From positions 1 through 45,991 of IMG/VR virus record IMGVR_UViG_3300044834_000016: 45,991 nucleotides of DNA, one strand, 5' to 3'. Shown here piece by piece: positions 6,790 to 14,531 of this stretch. The position numbers and the translations under genes are program-made. Each line of letters begins with the position of its first letter. Position 1 is the first letter of the stretch. The notes under the pieces were generated by a model, which was not told the DNA's origin, made no database searches, and saw nothing but the letters and a program-made list of their open reading frames with translations. The DNA is from a virus.

Positions 6790-6909
6790 GGAATAGCGTC
6801 TGAGTCGCACGGCGCGAGTCGTGCGGCCGGCGGCGGGTCAGCAGCCACAACCTCGGACGCGATCGGAAGACGCGTCGCCGGCACTTCTCCAGGCAGCATG
6901 AGGGAAACC

Positions 6910-7212
6910 ATGCGCGCATTCTGTTTTGCTTCAGGACTGATCGAGTTCGGCCGCAGCGTGCCATCCGGCGCGATCGTCATCGCGCGCGGGCCGGCGAAGG
7001 AGCTGCGCGATTTCATCGAGGTCAACGCACGCCACGGCTATCGCACCCGTTTGATCGGCGGACGGCGCACCAAGGTGCCGGGCACTGACACGTTGTTGGT
7101 GCCCGGCATACCCGAGGCGCCGAACCAGCGCGTCGCCGGCGATGCGCTGGCGCAATGGTCCAAGTGGATCGCGACCAAGGCGCCCAAGGGCGTGCGGGTG
7201 TTGTCGCGATGA
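6910..7212 (+). CDS. Hypothetical protein, first of the coupled run (100 aa)
   Basis: The ATG at 6910 follows GAGGG; the ATG at 6898 has a poorer leader. It encodes an alpha/beta protein with IEFGRSVPSGAIVIARGPAK and a basic middle (RTRLIGGRRTK). Its function is not recognised. Its stop overlaps the next start (ATGA), beginning a run of twelve closely packed genes that ends in the integrase. Confidence 0.65.
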   Translation: MRAFCFASGLIEFGRSVPSGAIVIARGPAKELRDFIEVNARHGYRTRLIGGRRTKVPGTDTLLVPGIPEAPNQRVAGDALAQWSKWIATKAPKGVRVLSR

Positions 7213-7670
7213 GCGAACGTTTCGAGCATAGACCGCAGGTGTTTGTCGGCGTTGTCGGCCCGCATGTGATCTACGTCGGGATCGCCGATCGCGCTCAATT
7301 CGACAAGATTGCCGCTCCTTGCTCGGACCATGGCGAAAACGACGATGGCCATGTTCTGGTCAAGAGCGTCCAAGGCTACGGCGTCATGGTCGTGTTTCAG
7401 TATTGGCTGAAATCCAAGACGAACGAAGCCTTCATTGCCGACCACCGCAAACGGCGCCTCGAGCGCGAGCGCAACGAACTTATCAACAGCTTCGGCGCTG
7501 GCCCGTTCGCCGACGGCAACATCCGCGATCGCATCGCGGAGATCGATGCCGAGCTTCAAGAACTTGCGGGGAGTAGCTCAAGCGCGAGAGCGCCGGGAAG
7601 TTTCCCTCCTGGAGATGCGGTATCGAATCCGTCCCCCGCTCCACCCAAGCCAGCGGAGACGCGGCGATGA
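7209..7670 (+). CDS. Hypothetical protein with coiled coil (153 aa)
   Basis: The start ATG overlaps the previous stop by four bases. The N-terminal half is probably beta-rich (FVGVVGPHVIYVGIADRAQF); residues about 78-120 form a charged coiled coil (KRRLERERNELINSFG) with a second helix, RDRIAEIDAELQEL. The tail is rich in Ser and Pro. Its function is unknown. Confidence 0.65.
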   Translation: MSERFEHRPQVFVGVVGPHVIYVGIADRAQFDKIAAPCSDHGENDDGHVLVKSVQGYGVMVVFQYWLKSKTNEAFIADHRKRRLERERNELINSFGAGPFADGNIRDRIAEIDAELQELAGSSSSARAPGSFPPGDAVSNPSPAPPKPAETRR

Positions 7671-7951
7671 CCCTGCCTCCGATGCCCGCCGATCGGCGCC
7701 GCCGCTCCTCGCTGCCATCCGAGCGGCTGTTCGCCGCGCGGCTTGAGCACACCCGCGGGATCAGGCGCGCCATGGCCGCAGGCTTCGAGCTCGATCCGGC
7801 CGCGAGACAGGCGGGTTATGTCGACGCCCTGAGCGGCGAATTCAGGCTCAGCGTCGACGACATCCTCCACGAGGAGCACATCGACGCGCTGGCCTACCTG
7901 CAGGGCTGGCTCGCCGGAAAACGTTTCCGCAAGAACCCGATCGGAGGCTGA
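7667..7951 (+). CDS. Hypothetical protein (94 aa)
   Basis: ATGA-coupled to the preceding gene. It has an Arg-rich N-terminus and a helical core (RLEHTRGIRRAMAAGFEL; HIDALAYLQGWLAGKRF). No family was recognised. Confidence 0.6.
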   Translation: MTLPPMPADRRRRSSLPSERLFAARLEHTRGIRRAMAAGFELDPAARQAGYVDALSGEFRLSVDDILHEEHIDALAYLQGWLAGKRFRKNPIGG

Positions 7952-7952
7952 C

Positions 7953-8207
7953 ATGCGTTGCATCGCTTGCGGCTGTACCGACGATCGGGCCTGTCCCGGC
8001 GGCTGTTCGTGGATCTCGCACAACCCGCCAAAATGCTCGGCGTGCTTCGACCAGGATGGCGATCCGCTCGAGGTAGCCGGCGAGGACAACGTCTTCTACG
8101 GCGCCGAGCGCTGCCCGGCTTCGCCAACCGGCGCGCCGCACACGCCGATCTGGATCACCGAGGTCACCGGCTATTGCGCGCGCTGCCGGTGCGGATTTCA
8201 GACATGA
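7953..8207 (+). CDS. Small cysteine-rich zinc-binding-like protein
   Basis: Starts one base after the previous stop. It begins MRCIACGCTDDRACPGGCSW and continues with PPKCSAC and, near the end, YCARCRCGF. The Cys pairs fit one or two zinc sites; the CxxCGCTDDRACPGGCSW opening is frequent in small phage proteins of unknown role. A structural zinc-finger protein is the best description. Confidence 0.7.
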   Translation: MRCIACGCTDDRACPGGCSWISHNPPKCSACFDQDGDPLEVAGEDNVFYGAERCPASPTGAPHTPIWITEVTGYCARCRCGFQT

Positions 8208-8425
8208 TCGACGAACGGCACGAGCTCGCCGACGCGCTGAAGGCGGTGACCGATCGCACGCCGCTGATCACGCGCGGCGTCGTCAACGCCTCAAAAATCT
8301 CCCATCCGATTGCGTGGCGCAAGCACGAGCTCGACATTTCCATCAGCCAGGCCCGCGCGCTGCTCGATCATCTGATGCTGCAGCGGACAAAACTCGGCTG
8401 GGGCAAGCGAGGAGACGCCGCATGA
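8204..8425 (+). CDS. Hypothetical helical protein (73 aa)
   Basis: ATGA-coupled on both sides. It is predicted all-helical (MIDERHELADALKAVTDR; ISISQARALLDHLMLQRTKL). Its function is not recognised. Confidence 0.6.
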   Translation: MIDERHELADALKAVTDRTPLITRGVVNASKISHPIAWRKHELDISISQARALLDHLMLQRTKLGWGKRGDAA

Positions 8426-8811
8426 CGAAGCTGCCCAATCCCTGGAACGATCTCGGCGCGCCGGCAAAACCCGAAGCGCCGATCCCCGCGCCGTCCGTCG
8501 CCGAGTCCTTTTCCGAGCACGTCGCGCGCCGCAGCCTCCCGATCGTGTCGCCGCCTTTACCCCCTCGTCCGCCGCGCAAGGTCCTGGTGAACATCGACGC
8601 GCTGGAGAAGCTGGCGTTTGCGCCGAGGCCGCCGCGTGCCCTGCCCGCCTGCGTCATTTCAATCGTCGACGTTCAGCCGGGCGAGGAGACCGAGCCGCCG
8701 CCGCTGTTTCTCAGCGACAGGCCGCGGCCCGAATTCATCGACGCCGTCACGCAGGCGCCCCGCGAGTTGTGGATCCGCGCGCTGCTTACTTTGGGAGGAG
8801 AAGCCTCATGA
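8422..8811 (+). CDS. Proline-rich hypothetical protein (129 aa)
   Basis: ATGA-coupled. The first 60 residues are rich in Pro and Ala (including PPLPPRPPRK), so largely disordered; the end (PEFIDAVTQAPRELWIRALL) may fold. No family was recognised. Confidence 0.55.
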   Translation: MTKLPNPWNDLGAPAKPEAPIPAPSVAESFSEHVARRSLPIVSPPLPPRPPRKVLVNIDALEKLAFAPRPPRALPACVISIVDVQPGEETEPPPLFLSDRPRPEFIDAVTQAPRELWIRALLTLGGEAS

Positions 8812-8927
8812 CCCAGATCATCATCGGCCTCGCCGTCGTCGCGTGCGTGTGGTGGGTGAAAGTGCTGTTCGACCGTGTTCGCACCGAGCTGATCATTCGC
8901 CGGCGGCTGCTCGCAACGCACCGATGA
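8808..8927 (+). CDS. Tiny membrane protein (39 aa)
   Basis: It begins at an ATG overlapping the previous stop and ends in an ATGA overlap with the next gene. MTQIIIGLAVVACVWWVKVL is a single transmembrane helix, followed by a basic tail (RTELIIRRRLL). It is short, but coupling on both sides and the membrane-protein composition support it. Confidence 0.55.
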   Translation: MTQIIIGLAVVACVWWVKVLFDRVRTELIIRRRLLATHR

Positions 8928-9157
8928 TCACGCCCGACTACAAAAAAGAGCCGTGGAAGCATCCGGCGTGCTGGAAAGCCCACGTCGTCCACATGACGCG
9001 CGAGTATCTGTGCGACGTCGCGACGAACGTGGCAAAGTGCGAATGCGGCTGGGCCGCCTGCGCCACGCTCGCCCGCTACAAGGCGCTGGATAAAGCGGTC
9101 AACGATCACTGGCAGAGCGTCATCGCCGAGGCCGAAGCCGAGAGCGTGCCGGCATGA
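8924..9157 (+). CDS. Hypothetical protein with cysteine motif (77 aa)
   Basis: ATGA-coupled on both sides. It contains CDVATNVAKCECGWAACATL, a clustered set of Cys that could bind zinc, and His residues near the start (HPACWKAHVVHM). Its function is unknown. Confidence 0.6.
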   Translation: MITPDYKKEPWKHPACWKAHVVHMTREYLCDVATNVAKCECGWAACATLARYKALDKAVNDHWQSVIAEAEAESVPA

Positions 9158-9483
9158 ACGTGGCAAAACCATCGAAGCTGGGAAAACCGCTGTCGGCGAC
9201 CATGGCGATCGCGCTGGCCGAGTCGATCGAGCACGGCGGCGCGCTGGTCCGGCACGCCGGCGGCTACTGGAGTTTTCCGGGCTGCCCGCGCGGTCCAAAC
9301 AACGGCGTGCCGGAGTGGAACGTCGGCACGTCGACGGTGGAGGCGCTGGTCGCCCGCGGCCAGCTGTACTACTCGCAATGGCGGCGCGGCCGCGCCGGCC
9401 GCCGTTTTCCGATCGCGGCGGCCGTGACGCCGAGAGCCATGGGTGAACAACCCTCTCCCACCGAGGGAGACATCGCCGCATGA
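9154..9483 (+). CDS. Hypothetical protein (109 aa)
   Basis: ATGA-coupled. Central region ALVRHAGGYWSFPGCPRGPN and WNVGTSTVEALVARGQLYYS resembles a small winged-helix-like unit often seen in uncharacterised phage proteins. No role can be assigned. Confidence 0.6.
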   Translation: MNVAKPSKLGKPLSATMAIALAESIEHGGALVRHAGGYWSFPGCPRGPNNGVPEWNVGTSTVEALVARGQLYYSQWRRGRAGRRFPIAAAVTPRAMGEQPSPTEGDIAA

Positions 9484-9749
9484 CGAGACGGAAGTACAGC
9501 CGCACGCCCGGACTTTTCTATCTACGGCGGTGGACAGAAAATATCGCGATGAAGGCGACCAAGGCCCGCCTTGACAAGGTCGACGGGTTGCTCATCGAGA
9601 TTGCCGCTTTGTGGGGTGAAGAGGACCAATACATCTGTCAGCAGATGGACGAACTGCGCGAGCATGTTGCCGACGCAAAAAAGCTCATCGTCGAAGGCCA
9701 TGCCGAATTGGTTGAACAGCGGCGTCTCGATCGAGAGGCGGCCCAATGA
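9480..9749 (+). CDS. Coiled-coil hypothetical protein (89 aa)
   Basis: ATGA-coupled. After a basic N-terminus the protein is an extended acidic helix (KARLDKVDGLLIEIAALWGE; ELREHVADAKKLIVEGH). An internal ATG is possible as the start of the helical part. Its function is unknown. Confidence 0.6.
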   Translation: MTRRKYSRTPGLFYLRRWTENIAMKATKARLDKVDGLLIEIAALWGEEDQYICQQMDELREHVADAKKLIVEGHAELVEQRRLDREAAQ

Positions 9750-10033
9750 GCATGCGCTTCAAGCTCCCGCCTGGTGGCGACTGCCCGCCGATCGCGGCGG
9801 CGCGGCGGATCTGGCTGACGCCCGAGGAATTCAAGGCGCAGCTGCCGGAGCTCGAGCAGCGCGGCTTTCCGCACGCCGACCCCACCACCGGCAATTACGA
9901 TCTCGACGCGATCGACGCCTGGCGCCGCGCGCGTTATCCACACCTGTTCGCCGATCGCTTGACCCTCGCCCCCACCGCGCGCAACGCTAAAGACGTTGTG
10001 TCCGAACGGGTGGCGAGGATTCGGAGTGGGTAA
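9746..10033 (+). CDS. xis: Excisionase-like DNA-binding protein
   Basis: The 95-residue protein contains RIWLTPEEFKAQLPELEQRG followed by FPHADPTTGNYDLDAIDAWR. This is the winged-helix pattern of excisionase/AlpA-like proteins: a short helix, a wing, then a helix that reads DNA. It lies immediately before the integrase, the usual place for a recombination directionality factor. Expected role: bend DNA at attP/attL/attR and drive excision. Confidence 0.65.
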   Translation: MSMRFKLPPGGDCPPIAAARRIWLTPEEFKAQLPELEQRGFPHADPTTGNYDLDAIDAWRRARYPHLFADRLTLAPTARNAKDVVSERVARIRSG

Positions 10034-10034
10034 A

Positions 10035-11297
10035 GTGGAGATCCGCTATTACGTCACCCGCGGCGGCGACAAGCCCGGCTCGCGCAAGCTCGGCTACTGG
10101 GCGCCGTGTCTGGCGCGGCGATCGAAGATCTCCGGCAAGATCGAACCGACGCTGATGGCCACGCTCGGCTTCAAGCTGGTCGATTGCGGCGAGGATGGGC
10201 CGCACGCCTGGTCGATCGCCAAACAGTGGAACGATCGCTGGGATCTCGCGCTCAAGCAACATCGCAACGGCGAGCAGGTCGGCAACCCCGCAAAGATCGC
10301 GCGCGTCTATCCGCCCGGCAGTCTCGGCGAGGCCTTCACCAAATTCCGCGGCACCAACACCTGGGGCAAGAAGGCGCCGCGCACGCGCGAGGGCTGGGAG
10401 CGCGGCTGGAAGTACATCGACCCGATCTTCGGCGACGTCGATCCGCTGACGGTCTCGCTCGAGGATCTCGACGGCTGGTACGCGGCGCTGCTCGCCAGCA
10501 CCACCGTCGGCGAGGCCTACCTCGCCATGAAGATCTGGCGCGCGCTGTGGAAGGTCGCCGGCTCGCTCAAGAAGGCCAGCGGCGAACGCTACTGCGACAG
10601 CAAGAACGATCCCTCGCTCGGCATCCGCCGCGAGACCCCGAAGAAGCGCAGCGCGATCTGGATCCACGACGAGGCGCGGCGGCTGGTGAAGCGTTCCTGG
10701 CGGATGGGGTTCAAGGGCCTCGCCGCGGCGCTGGCGGTGTCCTGGGACACGCAATTCTCGCCGGCCGACGTCCGCAGCGTCACCAAGGCAAAACTCTCTC
10801 CGGAGGCCCAGGGCGCGATCTTCTCGCTATCGCGGGCCAAGACCGGGCGGGCGGCGATCGGCACGCTGAGCTACAAGACCGAGCGGGTGCTGCTGGCCTA
10901 CATGGCGAGCCTGCCGTTCGAGCTGCATCCGGACATGCCGATCTTCCACACGCGCGGCGCCGGACCAGGTCCGAAGGGCGGCCGGCCGCGCGCCCCGGCG
11001 CCCTACAGCAAGGACACGCTGTCGAAGGATTTCCGCAAAGTGCGCAAGATCGAGTTTCCGGGCGACAAGCGCACCATCATGGACTTCCGCCGCTCAGGCG
11101 CGGTCGAGGCCACCGCGGGCCAGGTCGATCCGGCGGCGCTCGCCGGCAAGATGGCCAACTCGATCGACACCAACCGCGAGCTGCAGGCGACCTACAAGCC
11201 GAACCACACCGCGGTGGTGCGGCTCGCCGACGAAGCCCGCGCGCGGGGCCGCACGTTGATGCGCGGCTCAGTGAACGCAACGGGACCGAAAAAGTGA
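10035..11297 (+). CDS. int: Phage integrase (tyrosine recombinase)
   Basis: The GTG at 10035 is preceded by GGAG eight bases upstream, giving 420 residues; GTG 10026 is an alternative. The C-terminal half holds the catalytic pattern: an Arg box (QFSPADVRSVT), a Lys/beta-hairpin region (SRAKTGRAAIGTLSYKTE), a DFRRSGAVEA box where HxxR normally stands (His replaced by Asp), and the nucleophile Tyr in LQATYKPNH (codon 11193-11195). It integrates the phage at a tRNA gene: a tRNA-Asp 3' fragment and repeated arm sites start directly after its stop codon. Confidence 0.9.
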   Translation: MEIRYYVTRGGDKPGSRKLGYWAPCLARRSKISGKIEPTLMATLGFKLVDCGEDGPHAWSIAKQWNDRWDLALKQHRNGEQVGNPAKIARVYPPGSLGEAFTKFRGTNTWGKKAPRTREGWERGWKYIDPIFGDVDPLTVSLEDLDGWYAALLASTTVGEAYLAMKIWRALWKVAGSLKKASGERYCDSKNDPSLGIRRETPKKRSAIWIHDEARRLVKRSWRMGFKGLAAALAVSWDTQFSPADVRSVTKAKLSPEAQGAIFSLSRAKTGRAAIGTLSYKTERVLLAYMASLPFELHPDMPIFHTRGAGPGPKGGRPRAPAPYSKDTLSKDFRKVRKIEFPGDKRTIMDFRRSGAVEATAGQVDPAALAGKMANSIDTNRELQATYKPNHTAVVRLADEARARGRTLMRGSVNATGPKK

Positions 11298-11514
11298 CCG
11301 GAGTCGAATTTTTCGAATGGCCGGAGTCGAATCTGGCGCGATGGAGGTGCTTAAGTGTTTGAAATGATGGCGCGAGAGACGGGACTCGAACCCGCGGCCT
11401 CCGCCGTGACAGGGCGGCGTTCATCAAGCCTTTTCATCGTCCGATTCGACTCCGGCCGGGGAAAAACCGGCTGCAAACCCCCGGGGATTCGACTCTGAGG
11501 GGACCGGAGTCGAA
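11298..11514. repeat. Five arm-type repeats flanking attP
   Basis: CCGGAGTCGAAT is found at 11298-11309 and 11321-11332 (plus), its perfect inverse at 11444-11455, a diverged inverse (ATTCGACTC conserved) at 11487-11498, and CCGGAGTCGAA at 11504-11514 (plus). Two lie on one side of the tRNA fragment and three on the other. The first follows the integrase stop directly. This is the arrangement of integrase arm-binding sites around an attP core. Confidence 0.75.
11368..11421 (-). other. attP: attP core: 3' part of a tRNA-Asp gene
   Basis: On the minus strand this reads as the 3' portion of a tRNA: anticodon stem CCGCC/GGCGG, loop CTGTCAC with anticodon GTC (11410-11408), variable region, T arm GCGGG-TTCGAGT-CCCGT, acceptor strand CTCTCGC, G and CCA (11370-11368). 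The D arm and 5' acceptor strand are missing, so it is not a complete tRNA gene. Such a fragment is what a phage carries to restore the host tRNA after integration. The exact crossover limits cannot be set without the host attB. Confidence 0.85.
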
Positions 11515-11585
11515 CGGCTTTAGCCGTGCCTGCGTAAGCGTCGGTAGCGTCGAGTTCCACCTCAAAATCGTCAGGAAAAGGTCGC

Positions 11586-12224
11586 ATGAGCGTCACCGCC
11601 TATCCCCTCCAATGGCCGGAGGGCTGGCCGCGGTCGCGGGGCCGCAAGTCCGGCCAGTTCGGCAAGCAGGAGACGGTGAGCACCAACACCGGATCGTGGC
11701 GGTCGAAAACCGACCTGACCATGGCCGACGCCATGAAGCGGGTGAAATACGAGCTCGAGCGCCTCGGCATCAATGTCGCCGACGATTCGATCGTCTCGAC
11801 CAACCTCAAGCTCAACCTGTCCGGCCTACCCCGCGGCGACCAGGGCGAGCCATCGGATCCCGGGGTCGCGGTCTATTTCCAGAAAAAAGGCGGCCCGATG
11901 CGCGTCATCGCGATCGACGCCTATTACCGGGTCCGCGACAACGTGGCCGCGATCGCCGCCACCCTGGAGGCCATGCGGGCGATCGAGCGCCACGGCGGCG
12001 CGCAGATCCTCGAGCGCGCCTTCACGGGCTTCGCAGCCCTGCCCTCGCCCGGCAAGAACTGGTGGGACGTCCTGCAGGTCAGGTCCGACGCTAGCCGCGA
12101 CGTCATCGAGACCAACTTCCGGCGCCTGGCGCACGATCGGCATCCCGATCGCCAAGGCGGCAGTGATGACGCCATGGCCGAGCTCAACGAGGCGCGCGCG
12201 GCCGCGCTGAGGGCGCGTGCATGA
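11586..12224 (+). CDS. J-domain (DnaJ-like) protein
   Basis: A C-terminal J domain starts near residue 159 (WWDVLQVRSDASRDVIETNF) and carries the HPD tripeptide at residues 186-188, the motif that stimulates DnaK ATPase. The N-terminal 150 residues are a separate unknown domain with YRVRDNVAAIAATLEAMRAI and a strand, GPMRVIAIDAYY. It probably recruits host DnaK to a phage process. It is the first gene after attP in a second rightward coupled group. Confidence 0.8.
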   Translation: MSVTAYPLQWPEGWPRSRGRKSGQFGKQETVSTNTGSWRSKTDLTMADAMKRVKYELERLGINVADDSIVSTNLKLNLSGLPRGDQGEPSDPGVAVYFQKKGGPMRVIAIDAYYRVRDNVAAIAATLEAMRAIERHGGAQILERAFTGFAALPSPGKNWWDVLQVRSDASRDVIETNFRRLAHDRHPDRQGGSDDAMAELNEARAAALRARA

Positions 12225-12424
12225 TGATCCCCCTGGCCGAGCAGATCGACGAGATCGACCACGAGCTGATGCAGCGCAAGCTGGTCTATCCGCGCCTGGT
12301 CAATCGCGGCGCCATGCGGCAATCGATCGCCACGTTCCAGGTGGCGCGGCTCGAGGCTGCGCGCGACACGCTGATCTGGCTGCAGGCCAACGAGCGCACC
12401 ATCAGGCAAAGGCTGGCGCAATGA
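12221..12424 (+). CDS. Helical hypothetical protein (67 aa)
   Basis: ATGA-coupled to the J-domain gene. It is predicted all-helical (LAEQIDEIDHELMQRKLVYP; VARLEAARDTLIWLQANERT). The function is not recognised. Confidence 0.6.
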   Translation: MMIPLAEQIDEIDHELMQRKLVYPRLVNRGAMRQSIATFQVARLEAARDTLIWLQANERTIRQRLAQ

Positions 12425-12636
12425 CGGCTCGAGGCCAGCAGCTCACGCTCAACGTCCGGTACTACCTGGTGCGGGCCGACGGCTTTTGCGAAATGCGGGT
12501 GCAGGCGGCGAACGCAGCTGCCGCGAAGTATGAGGTCTTCAAGCTGGCGCGCGAAGCCGGGTATTTTTCGGATGCGAGGTCGGCGTTCCGAGACTTCCTC
12601 GAGCGCGGGTGGATCGCGCGAGAAATGCGCCGATGA
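12421..12636 (+). CDS. Hypothetical protein (71 aa)
   Basis: ATGA-coupled on both sides. It has a beta-alpha layout: LNVRYYLVRADGFCEMRVQA then helices AAAAKYEVFKLAREAGYF and SAFRDFLERGW. It is a small globular protein of unknown role. Confidence 0.6.
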   Translation: MTARGQQLTLNVRYYLVRADGFCEMRVQAANAAAAKYEVFKLAREAGYFSDARSAFRDFLERGWIAREMRR

Positions 12637-12863
12637 AGCCGGCCGGCACTCTCAGCGTCACCGATCGCTACCGGCTCAAGGAGCTCGAGCTGCAGATGAC
12701 CGGCACGGTGCCGCCAGGACGCGTGATGTGGTGCCGCGGCCGCCAGGTGCTCGGCTACAACGACGTCTCCCAGCTCGGCAACGTCTTCGCGATTCCGAAG
12801 GGCGCGGACACGCTCTGCGTTTCGGGGGCCGACTTCGACGACGTGAAGGCGTGGCTCGGCTGA
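12633..12863 (+). CDS. Hypothetical protein (76 aa)
   Basis: ATGA-coupled at the start and shares one base with the next gene (TGATG). It begins MKPAGTLSVTDRYRLKELEL and ends with GADTLCVSGADFDDVKAWLG. No known motif was recognised. Confidence 0.6.
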   Translation: MKPAGTLSVTDRYRLKELELQMTGTVPPGRVMWCRGRQVLGYNDVSQLGNVFAIPKGADTLCVSGADFDDVKAWLG

Positions 12864-13300
12864 TGCACTGGCTCCCCGACCTTTCCGGCACGCCCTGGCG
12901 CGCGATTCCGCTGTCCTATCGCCAGGAGGTGTGGTGCCTGGTCGACGCCGCCGATTACGGCTGGCTGGTCGACAATGCCTGGAACGTGTGGTGGAGCGGC
13001 CGCGCGCGCTGGCAGCTCTACGCCAAGCGCAACACCGGCACCGCCCGCGACACGGTGCGGATGCATCGCGAGATCCTGATCCGCGCCGACCCGCGCCCGG
13101 CCGGCGAGCTCGTCGTCCTGCAGGGCGACCATCGCAACGGCCAGACGCTCGACAACCGCCGCGCCAACCTGCGCTGGCTGCTACCTGCGGAGAACCGCGC
13201 CAACCTGCACCCGCGCGAGCAGATCCCGTCGCTTGAACTGATCGTGATGCGGCTGTTGAATACGCCGGCGGCGCGCCAGCTCGAGGCCATGCCGTTCTGA
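12863..13300 (+). CDS. HNH-family endonuclease-like protein
   Basis: The 145-residue protein has the core MHREIL, then LQGDHRNGQTLDNRRANLRW, then ENRANL. This fits the HNH_3-type pattern (H-[30 aa]-DHxNGxxLDNRxxNLR) of free-standing or homing endonucleases. The N-terminal part (WCLVDAADYGWLVDNAW) matches the NUMOD-like strand seen in the same family. It may cut host or rival phage DNA, or be a selfish insert. Confidence 0.75.
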   Translation: MHWLPDLSGTPWRAIPLSYRQEVWCLVDAADYGWLVDNAWNVWWSGRARWQLYAKRNTGTARDTVRMHREILIRADPRPAGELVVLQGDHRNGQTLDNRRANLRWLLPAENRANLHPREQIPSLELIVMRLLNTPAARQLEAMPF

Positions 13301-13323
13301 AGGACGGAACAGGGAAATTGAAG

Positions 13324-13503
13324 ATGACGCGCTACGGGCTGCTCTGCATGTTTACCGGATACGCCGGATTATGTTTCGGCTTCGCCACTCACGCGACGCT
13401 CGGCACCGGCTGGGCTTTGCTGATCGGAGGCTCGGGGTTCGCGCTGGTGTTCCTGCTGTCAACTATCGGAGTTGAGGTCGCGGGCGACCACGACAGGCCC
13501 TGA
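13324..13503 (+). CDS. Two-span small membrane protein (59 aa)
   Basis: The ATG at 13324 is behind AGGGA; a TTG at 13318 is an alternative. Two hydrophobic segments (YGLLCMFTGYAGLCFGF and WALLIGGSGFALVFLLSTIG) are joined by a short loop. The function is unknown. It shares one base with the following gene. Confidence 0.6.
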   Translation: MTRYGLLCMFTGYAGLCFGFATHATLGTGWALLIGGSGFALVFLLSTIGVEVAGDHDRP

Positions 13504-13757
13504 TGACAAAGACCATCAGCCAGCTCGAGGTCGAGGGCTACACGGCGATCCTGTGCGAGTGCCGGGATCCCAAATGCCGCAACCGGGTCGCCTATCCGTT
13601 CAAGCTGATCCGCAACGAACGGCCGAAGCTGATGTTGAGCGCGATGACGATCGACGAGCTCGGCGCGAAGATGCCCTGCGGGAAATGCGGTAGCCGCGAC
13701 GTCGCCTACCGGCCGCACCGGCAATCGGACGCGCCCGGCTTCGCCAGGCGTTACTGA
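13503..13757 (+). CDS. Zinc-ribbon hypothetical protein (84 aa)
   Basis: It has two Cys pairs: CECRDPKC in the N-terminal half and CGKCG near residue 60. These are spaced as in a small zinc ribbon. Start overlaps the previous stop by one base. It may bind nucleic acid; no closer match is recognised. Confidence 0.65.
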   Translation: MTKTISQLEVEGYTAILCECRDPKCRNRVAYPFKLIRNERPKLMLSAMTIDELGAKMPCGKCGSRDVAYRPHRQSDAPGFARRY

Positions 13758-13797
13758 CCGATTCGCAATTTCGCGCCCCTCGCCTATCTAAACCGGC

Positions 13798-14403
13798 ATG
13801 CGTAATGTTGCGTTCGAACCGTGTCTCCCGACGCCTGGAAAGCAGGTTCCGGCCGGGCCTGACTGGATCCACGAAATCAAGCATGACGGCTACCGCCTGA
13901 TCGTCCAGCGCGAGGGCAAGCGCGTGCGGCTGTTCACCCGCAACGGCCACGACTGGACCCATCGCTACCCGCTGATCGTGGACGCCGCGCTGCGGAACCG
14001 GCAGACCTCCTTCGTCATCGATGGCGAGGCGGTGCTGCTCGGCGTCGACGGCATTTCCGATTTCAACGCCCTGCACTCGCGCCAGCATGACGACGAGGTG
14101 CAGCTCTACGCCTTCGACATTCTCGCCCTCGATGGCGAGGACCTGCGCCCGCTGCCGCTGCACCTGCGCAAGACCAACCTGGCGCGGCTCTTGGCCCGGC
14201 GGCCGGAGGGCATTTTTGTCAGCGAGTTTGAGCGCGGCGAGATCGGGCCGGACCTGTTCCGCGCGGCCTGCAGCTTCGGCCTCGAGGGCATGGTGTCCAA
14301 GCGCCGTGACCGGCCCTACCGCGCCGGCAAATCGCCCGACTGGGTCAAGGTCAAGAACCGGAAGCATCCGGCGCTGCTGCGGGTCAAGGAGGCATTCTCG
14401 TGA
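13798..14403 (+). CDS. Minimal ATP-dependent DNA ligase (adenylation domain)
   Basis: All nucleotidyltransferase motifs are visible: motif I EIKHDGYR with the nucleophile Lys-28, motif Ia TRNG (47-50), motif III region DGEAV (75-79), YAFDIL (104-109), motif IV EGMVSK (163-168) and motif V WVKVKN (182-187). The protein is 201 residues and stops right after motif V, so it lacks the OB-fold domain that normally follows. It resembles the ligase domain of LigD. It could seal nicks in a complex, transfer AMP to another substrate, or be a relic. Confidence 0.85.
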   Translation: MRNVAFEPCLPTPGKQVPAGPDWIHEIKHDGYRLIVQREGKRVRLFTRNGHDWTHRYPLIVDAALRNRQTSFVIDGEAVLLGVDGISDFNALHSRQHDDEVQLYAFDILALDGEDLRPLPLHLRKTNLARLLARRPEGIFVSEFERGEIGPDLFRAACSFGLEGMVSKRRDRPYRAGKSPDWVKVKNRKHPALLRVKEAFS

Positions 14404-14415
14404 CCCAAGTCGGCC

Positions 14416-14430
14416 GGGCAACAATTGCCC
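14416..14430. other. Hairpin in the gap after the ligase gene
   Basis: GGGCAA-CAA-TTGCCC is a perfect 6-bp stem, flanked by further GCCGG-type complementarity. It starts 13 bp after the ligase stop codon. No T-run follows on either strand, so a terminator role is uncertain. The gap 14404-14531 has no gene. Confidence 0.35.
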
Positions 14431-14531
14431 AGCCGGCTCAAGGCCCTGAAACCCCCCGTTAAGGTGATTATGGAACATTTTGCCCCGCGCGCGGTCTCAG
14501 GTATCGCGTAACCGCGCCGCCAGGACCTCCG

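Noticed and set aside
9934-9942. Perfect DnaA box TTATCCACA
   Set aside because: It is a single copy inside the excisionase-like gene, in codons for Arg-Tyr-Pro-His; treated as chance.
10106-11362. A 418-codon plus-strand frame overlapping the integrase
   Set aside because: The integrase frame has the tyrosine recombinase signatures; the other is Arg/Gly-rich and runs into attP.
11368-11421. A functional tRNA-Asp gene
   Set aside because: The D arm and the 5' acceptor strand are missing from the flanking bases, so it is only an attP fragment.
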